64,000 nt of DNA, taken from positions 56,403,201-56,467,200 of the forward strand of contig OZ020616.1 in the NCBI GenBank assembly GCA_963971575.1, in the 5' to 3' direction. The translations under genes were made by a program, and so were the position numbers. The first letter of the stretch is position 1, and each line of letters starts with the position of its first letter. The notes under the pieces are model-generated. The model was not told the origin of the DNA. It saw only the letters and a list, made by a program, of their open reading frames with translations, and ran no database searches. Below, piece by piece: positions 59,136-64,000 of the stretch. The stretch is from Liopterus haemorrhoidalis. Lineage: Eukaryota > Arthropoda > Insecta > Coleoptera > Dytiscidae.

Positions 59136-62100
59136 ATGGTTACAATTCGAAACGTACCAGAAACAGGTAACAGTGGAGCACAAACAAGCCTACAGTGTTA
59201 TCCATTTTATCAAAATTCCAACGAGGTAGCAGCGGTACAAACAGATCAAAATATACAAACAGAAGTTTCATTCGATCCAGCTGAATCTAATTCTGATATT
59301 TACCCAAGGCTAACCACTTTGTCACCAGCAGACCTTTATAGAAATTGCCAGGCGGTAATAACTTTACCAAAAAAACAAAAATTAATATTTCTTCTACCAG
59401 AAGATTCTGTCGCTACATTAGCCGATAACGTTATTTATATGCAAAGTGACGAAACAACAGATCTATCAGACGAAGATTTCATAAGAAACCATCTTCAAAA
59501 AGAGCTACAACGAGAATTAGATATCCTAGAAAATATCGTTAGAACAGAAGAAGAACAAAACGCCGAAAAAGTTACAGAAGAAACCAAAGAAGAACCTATG
59601 TCCGAACCAGAAAAGGAACCTGAGCCTGATAAGCCAGAGGAGACAAAGCCAAAACCAAAACTCGAACCGAAGAATCCCGAAAATGAGAAAGCAAAAAAGA
59701 CAGAACCCCAGGCTCCTGTCCACTTTGGTTCAGATGATGTAATCAACGAAGCATCCCCCCAAAATTCCATACAAGGTTCGATTGGATCTAATCAAGAGGA
59801 AAGTACAAGCAGGATACCAACTAAAAGTCTCCTCAAGAAAAAGTTTCGAAATTCCAGTTCGTACATCTATATACCAGAAGACCCTGGAATAGAATTTCAA
59901 TGGAAAAATAAATCCGTGATAAACGAAGAAGTTCAAACTGATCTATACGTTAAACCACACCTGATGGATTCAGATGAAGAAGCAGTTGTAAGTGCCGATC
60001 TAGCAGCTCAAACATCAGTTGCATGTTTACCAGAAGATTCAACTTCTGATCTTTTACCAAAACTAAAATTATATATGGAGCACGGTGGGGTTGAATTGAA
60101 TCCACGTGGTTTTAGAACAGATAACACTTCAGTAATGGATGTAATTAGAGAATTGTTAAACAACGCTGAAAAGGAACATGAGAGAATGTTAAATGAATCA
60201 TCTGCTTTAAGATGCAGTCAAGATGGAGTAAGTGGGAGTTATAAACGAAGTATTAGATCTGGAAAAAAAAGTAATGCTGCTTCAAGACGTGAGGAAGATG
60301 AAGAAGTTGAGTTACCAGAAGTTACGAGTAGTCCAATTCTTGTTGATGTTGGTTCTTCAACTGGTAGAAGACGGAAAAAGTCATCTTCAGCAAGACGAAG
60401 CAAGAGTCCAATGACCATAAAATCTCCACGTGACGCATCGAGTATGGATGAATGTATTTGCGAAGCCCGGGAATTTTCTTGTGAGTCATGCAGCTATACA
60501 TCTGCAGATAAAATAGGTCGTGTTGACATAGGAATTGGAATTTGTGTAACTGGAGAAATATGTACTTGTGATGATAAGGATATAGTTCTAGAAGATATAC
60601 CAGGGGAAGGTAGAGAATTATCAGTACATAAACCTTTATGTCCTTGTTCCAAAAATCCAAACGCAACTTGTGCTTGTCGGGATCCTTCAGAATTATGTCA
60701 ATGCACAACTGACCGAAATGCAGAATGTATTTGTGAAGATAGGTATCCGCTTCCAGAAGCACAAACATGTTTATGTATGGTGGATCGTTATGCTAAATGT
60801 ATTTGTCCTGGAAGGCCAAGACCAATACTAAAATCAACCAAAAGTCGTTGTGTTTGTTGTTTAGATAGATACGCCATTTGCACTTGTAATATTAAATGTA
60901 CCAATGTAGAATTAGAAGGTAAAGTATTGAACTGTATCTGTCCAATTTGTGAATGTTCGGATAAAGAAATGGATGAAGGAAGCATCGGTCCATCTTGTAT
61001 TTGTGAAGAATCTATATGTTCATGTTCACAGAAAAGTTTTAATTTTGATGACCAGCCATTAGAATATGGATCATTAAGCAAACATATATCTGAATGTGTA
61101 TGTTCATTTTGTTTACTGCCAAAGGAAAACGATTTACTTGGAGAACATCCACCAAGTTGTAAATGTTCTACTTGTGGACAAGGAGATAAAGATGACGAAG
61201 AAGATGAAGATGAACATGATTCAGAATGTAATTGTTCCAAATGTGACCCTACAGAAAATCTACAAAATGTTATCGATGACATACATGGATCGGAATGTGA
61301 TTGTGAAATATGTGAATGTTACAAAGCTTCAATTTATGAACCTTTAGGTGTTTGTGGACCTACAGAAAAGAAACCCAAACACGCCTCTGATTGCGGTTGC
61401 GAAGTATGTCAATGTGCAGATACAGATATAATTGAACCAGAAAGAAAAGAAATATGTACCCTGCCTTCAGAAAAAAGTGAGCCTAGACAATCTTTAGGCA
61501 AAACTAGTGAAGCTAGACAATCACTAGATAAAACAAGTGAACCAAAACAATCTTTAGATAAAAGTAATGAACTTAGAATAAATCTAGCAAAAATTACAGA
61601 CCAAAAAGTATCTCTAGGCGATCATCCATCGAATTGCAACTGTTACGCATGTCTATGTTTTAGAACTTTAAGAAAAACTAGTGAACTTAGAGTATCTAAA
61701 GGATCTAAAGGATCTAGAGGATCTAAAGCACCAAAATTATCTCTAGGAAAATCTGGTGATCGAAGAGTATCTCTAGATATGCATCCATTGGATTGTAATT
61801 GCGACGCATGTCAATGTAGTAGAAGAAATAGTCTACAACCTCAAGAAAAACTAAAACCTAAAATTATTACAAACTGTGATTGCGCCGAAAAAGGTCTAAT
61901 TTGTAGGTGTTGTTCTTGTGAAGAAGACACTACTGAGCCACCTGAATCACCTGAACCATCTGAATCACCTGAAGAGATAATTGGAGATGCTCCTCCAACC
62001 ATAGAAAAAATCGAAGAACCACCTCCACCAACACCACCAAAACGTTCCAGTAAAAAGAAGGCACCTTGCAGAGTTCCTCCACCAAAACCAATTGATGCAA

Positions 62101-63485
62101 ATAAAGCATGTCTTGTAGAATCAATAGCATCAGGAGATGATATAGACTGTACTGAAGAATGTAGTATAGGAGTTAAAAAGAAACCAGAACCAATTCCTGA
62201 AGAACCACCACATGCAGTTGGTTGTACATGTAGTCTTTGCGAATGTAATAAAGAGAAAAATCCCTGTACATGTCAATCTTGTCCAGTTCTTGCCAAACGA
62301 GGTTCTTGCCCTTGTACTGAAGATGATGTACTTATTCCAAAGAATAATTATGATAGCAACTCAGATGAAGATGACTGGCAAAGCGCTAGACCATTTTCAC
62401 GGGAATCCTGCCGAAGTAATAGAACATCTGCAAGTCCAAGATCACAATCATTACCTAACAAAGATATGAATGTATGCTTTTTCTTAGGGTACGATAAAGA
62501 AAACTTACAAGAAGAAATTTTTAGAAGAATCACTACCAAACAAGATTTAAGTGATCTAAATTTGAAGATTATTCTTGATGTCCCAAATCAATCCTCGAAA
62601 TATTGTAAAATACCTTGTGGTAAAATTGAGAAAACATGGGAAAGTGATAATAAAAAATCTAAAGTTTGTTCTTGTGCTAAGGACAAAGAAAACACAAATT
62701 TATCTAGTTTAATATCTCGGGTGATTTGTTCGGATATTGTAGACCCATTGTCCAAACAAGCTAATAAGGTGTCTCGGCAATTTGGCAGAAAAGCATCACT
62801 TGATGTCAAACAACGTCGAAATGAAGTATCATGTAAAATCGAAGAACTTCTAGATCCAATATTACCAAACGAAAAGTGTTCTGATTGTGGTAGTACTGCT
62901 AAAAATATACCAAAGAAAAATATAAACATAATACAGAAAACACATCCAGTGAAATATCAAGATAATAAGCCTTTTAGTTTTAACCAGCCAGATGGTTTTT
63001 GTTTTAGAAATGTGGATAATTTAAAAGTGGAAAAACAAGCAATGGGAGACATACGACAACCAAATTTAGGGATTGAAATAGTACCCCTAACACCAAAATT
63101 AACTGCAGATGGTTTTACAATACCTTTAAAGGTAACCTTAAATGGCATGGACATAAATAGACCTGGTTCCAGACCATTTTCTGCAGCAAGTTCGCCTAAA
63201 AGACCTTCGACTAAAGGTTCGAAGAGAGGTTCGAAAGTAATTGAAGGTCAAGAAGGTGAAGATGAAGAAGAAGAAGATGATGATAGTACTAAAGAATGCC
63301 TTCGGGATAATTTAAATAAAACTGCTGAGGTGCAAACTGAGTTAGCTTTGGGGGGAAAAATTCAGTCAGATTCCTTAAATTCCCTACAAACTGATGACGA
63401 GTATGATACTTGTGATGAAGCTAAAAATGGATCGGGAAGACGTTCACCTACCGCAGATGGTACGTTATTTTTTATATACAGTTGA
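59136..63485 (+). CDS. Cys-rich protein with CxCxxCxC modules, 1449-codon open frame, probably 3'-partial
   Basis: Family not recognised. An in-frame TGA at 59127 precedes the ATG. The N-terminal third is acidic and carries a repeated pattern of Q-T-[DES] followed by P-E/A-x-S and S-D-x-x-P-[RK]-L (about 34-63 and 265-312); a further VQTE lies near 1400. A Glu/Pro/Lys-rich stretch lies at about 145-195. From about 439 to 945 cysteines come in dense CxC and CxCxxCxC clusters, with later modules led by H/D-P/A-S-x-C-x-C (SDCGCEVCQC, SNCNCYACLC, LDCNCDACQC). One more cluster lies at about 1029-1065. The pattern suggests metal binding or disulphide cross-linking; neither is shown. There is no signal peptide. 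GTACGT at 63460 is a good donor in phase 1, and a hAT TIR begins two bases after the in-frame stop, so the gene probably continues outside the window. Confidence 0.82.
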   Translation: MVTIRNVPETGNSGAQTSLQCYPFYQNSNEVAAVQTDQNIQTEVSFDPAESNSDIYPRLTTLSPADLYRNCQAVITLPKKQKLIFLLPEDSVATLADNVIYMQSDETTDLSDEDFIRNHLQKELQRELDILENIVRTEEEQNAEKVTEETKEEPMSEPEKEPEPDKPEETKPKPKLEPKNPENEKAKKTEPQAPVHFGSDDVINEASPQNSIQGSIGSNQEESTSRIPTKSLLKKKFRNSSSYIYIPEDPGIEFQWKNKSVINEEVQTDLYVKPHLMDSDEEAVVSADLAAQTSVACLPEDSTSDLLPKLKLYMEHGGVELNPRGFRTDNTSVMDVIRELLNNAEKEHERMLNESSALRCSQDGVSGSYKRSIRSGKKSNAASRREEDEEVELPEVTSSPILVDVGSSTGRRRKKSSSARRSKSPMTIKSPRDASSMDECICEAREFSCESCSYTSADKIGRVDIGIGICVTGEICTCDDKDIVLEDIPGEGRELSVHKPLCPCSKNPNATCACRDPSELCQCTTDRNAECICEDRYPLPEAQTCLCMVDRYAKCICPGRPRPILKSTKSRCVCCLDRYAICTCNIKCTNVELEGKVLNCICPICECSDKEMDEGSIGPSCICEESICSCSQKSFNFDDQPLEYGSLSKHISECVCSFCLLPKENDLLGEHPPSCKCSTCGQGDKDDEEDEDEHDSECNCSKCDPTENLQNVIDDIHGSECDCEICECYKASIYEPLGVCGPTEKKPKHASDCGCEVCQCADTDIIEPERKEICTLPSEKSEPRQSLGKTSEARQSLDKTSEPKQSLDKSNELRINLAKITDQKVSLGDHPSNCNCYACLCFRTLRKTSELRVSKGSKGSRGSKAPKLSLGKSGDRRVSLDMHPLDCNCDACQCSRRNSLQPQEKLKPKIITNCDCAEKGLICRCCSCEEDTTEPPESPEPSESPEEIIGDAPPTIEKIEEPPPPTPPKRSSKKKAPCRVPPPKPIDANKACLVESIASGDDIDCTEECSIGVKKKPEPIPEEPPHAVGCTCSLCECNKEKNPCTCQSCPVLAKRGSCPCTEDDVLIPKNNYDSNSDEDDWQSARPFSRESCRSNRTSASPRSQSLPNKDMNVCFFLGYDKENLQEEIFRRITTKQDLSDLNLKIILDVPNQSSKYCKIPCGKIEKTWESDNKKSKVCSCAKDKENTNLSSLISRVICSDIVDPLSKQANKVSRQFGRKASLDVKQRRNEVSCKIEELLDPILPNEKCSDCGSTAKNIPKKNINIIQKTHPVKYQDNKPFSFNQPDGFCFRNVDNLKVEKQAMGDIRQPNLGIEIVPLTPKLTADGFTIPLKVTLNGMDINRPGSRPFSAASSPKRPSTKGSKRGSKVIEGQEGEDEEEEDDDSTKECLRDNLNKTAEVQTELALGGKIQSDSLNSLQTDDEYDTCDEAKNGSGRRSPTADGTLFFIYS

Positions 63486-63486
63486 G

Positions 63487-63695
63487 CAGTGATTCTCAAC
63501 CCAAAACTTAACGCGAACCGGTAAAAAAATCAAATTAAAATTTTTATTTTGATAATCTATTTTATTTTATTTATTTTAAAAGAACTGAACTCGAAGAGTT
63601 GCATTTAATCAGTGTCAGACCAAGTAAAAAAATATCATTTTAATACTAGCTGTAAATGGTTTTAAAATTTGCGGACCTGTGGTTGAGAATCAGTG
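63487..63695. mobile_element. hAT MITE after the Cys-rich exon
   Basis: Ends CAGTGATTCTCAACC and GGTTGAGAATCAGTG. The flanking 8-mers no longer match. A related left end (CAGTGTTTCTTAACCTC) lies at 2887. Confidence 0.7.
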
Positions 63696-63705
63696 TTATA
63701 GAGTA

Positions 63706-63771
63706 TGCTAGAATGAACGTAAATGGTTCTAGGACCTCGTTCGTTATAGCATTTACTCGTTCTAGCATACA
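63706..63771. repeat. Short imperfect hairpin
   Basis: GTATGCTAGAATGAACG faces CGTTCTAGCATAC about 35 bases later. Confidence 0.6.
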
Positions 63772-63830
63772 TTGAAATATATTTATTGGAAAATATAAAT
63801 ATAAAAATAATAACTTTTATAGACTGTACG

Positions 63831-64000
63831 CAGGGCTGGCTTAAGGTGTGGCGAGCGAGGTAATAGCCTTGGGTGCAGAGATGGTATGGGCGCAATGCAG
63901 AGTTGATTAGGGTCCAAAAATTATCTTGATGCGTCTTCCTTTTTTTTGTCAGCACTTCAGTTTTTCTTCCATTAATTTTGTCATCACTTCGATCCGTCTT
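63831..64000. mobile_element. hAT-family end running off the window
   Basis: Starts CAGGGCTGGCTTAAGG, contains GGGCGCAATG and diverged TTTTGTCATCACTTCG minisatellite units, and is cut by the window edge. Confidence 0.5.

Overview
This window is AT-rich eukaryotic DNA from an insect. It has spliced genes with GT-AG introns, dense transposon debris (hAT, Tc1/mariner, Harbinger-like, LINE, SINE) and an arthropod gene set. The order of insect cannot be fixed from the sequence; a beetle is a guess. No bacterial or viral gene was seen.

Four host genes are supported. (1) 1954-20956 (+): a complete 13-exon prosaposin, 863 aa, with a signal peptide, an N- and a C-terminal saposin-A domain and seven saposin-B domains. 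Its introns are swollen with MITEs and LINE pieces. (2) 24141-32924 (-): a 12-exon NME5-type protein, 425 aa. It has eight small all-phase-0 exons after the start exon, including an 18-bp microexon, encoding a Cys-Pro-rich N-terminal arm. A nucleoside diphosphate kinase domain that appears to have lost its catalytic histidine and a Dpy-30-type tail follow. (3) 44310-54553 (+): one 8.2-kb exon spliced to a short last exon, 2850 aa, Lys/Ser/Cys-rich, built from at least four internal repeat families; family unrecognised. (4) 59136-63485 (+): a 1449-residue open frame, very Cys-rich (CxCxxCxC modules), probably continuing beyond the window through a splice donor; also unrecognised.

Layout: 1-1.8 kb upstream DNA; 1.9-21.2 kb prosaposin; 21.3-24.0 kb transposon debris; 24.1-32.9 kb NME5-like gene with a LINE sitting exactly on a splice donor; 33.3-34.6 kb an AT-rich degenerate tandem array; 35-44.2 kb transposon-on-transposon nests, including a Tc1 element holding a LINE that itself holds three MITEs, and a hAT element carrying 31 copies of a 40-bp minisatellite; 44.3-54.6 kb the giant repeat-protein gene; 55-58.7 kb DNA transposons; 59.1-63.5 kb the Cys-rich gene; 63.5-64 kb more hAT pieces.

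The genes are not an operon and no shared pathway is shown. Prosaposin acts in the lysosome; NME5 proteins belong to motile cilia and flagella. The two fast-evolving Cys-rich giant-exon genes lie next to each other, and a structural or sperm role is only a guess. Much of the unusual content is transposon nesting that can be dated by empty sites inside the window.
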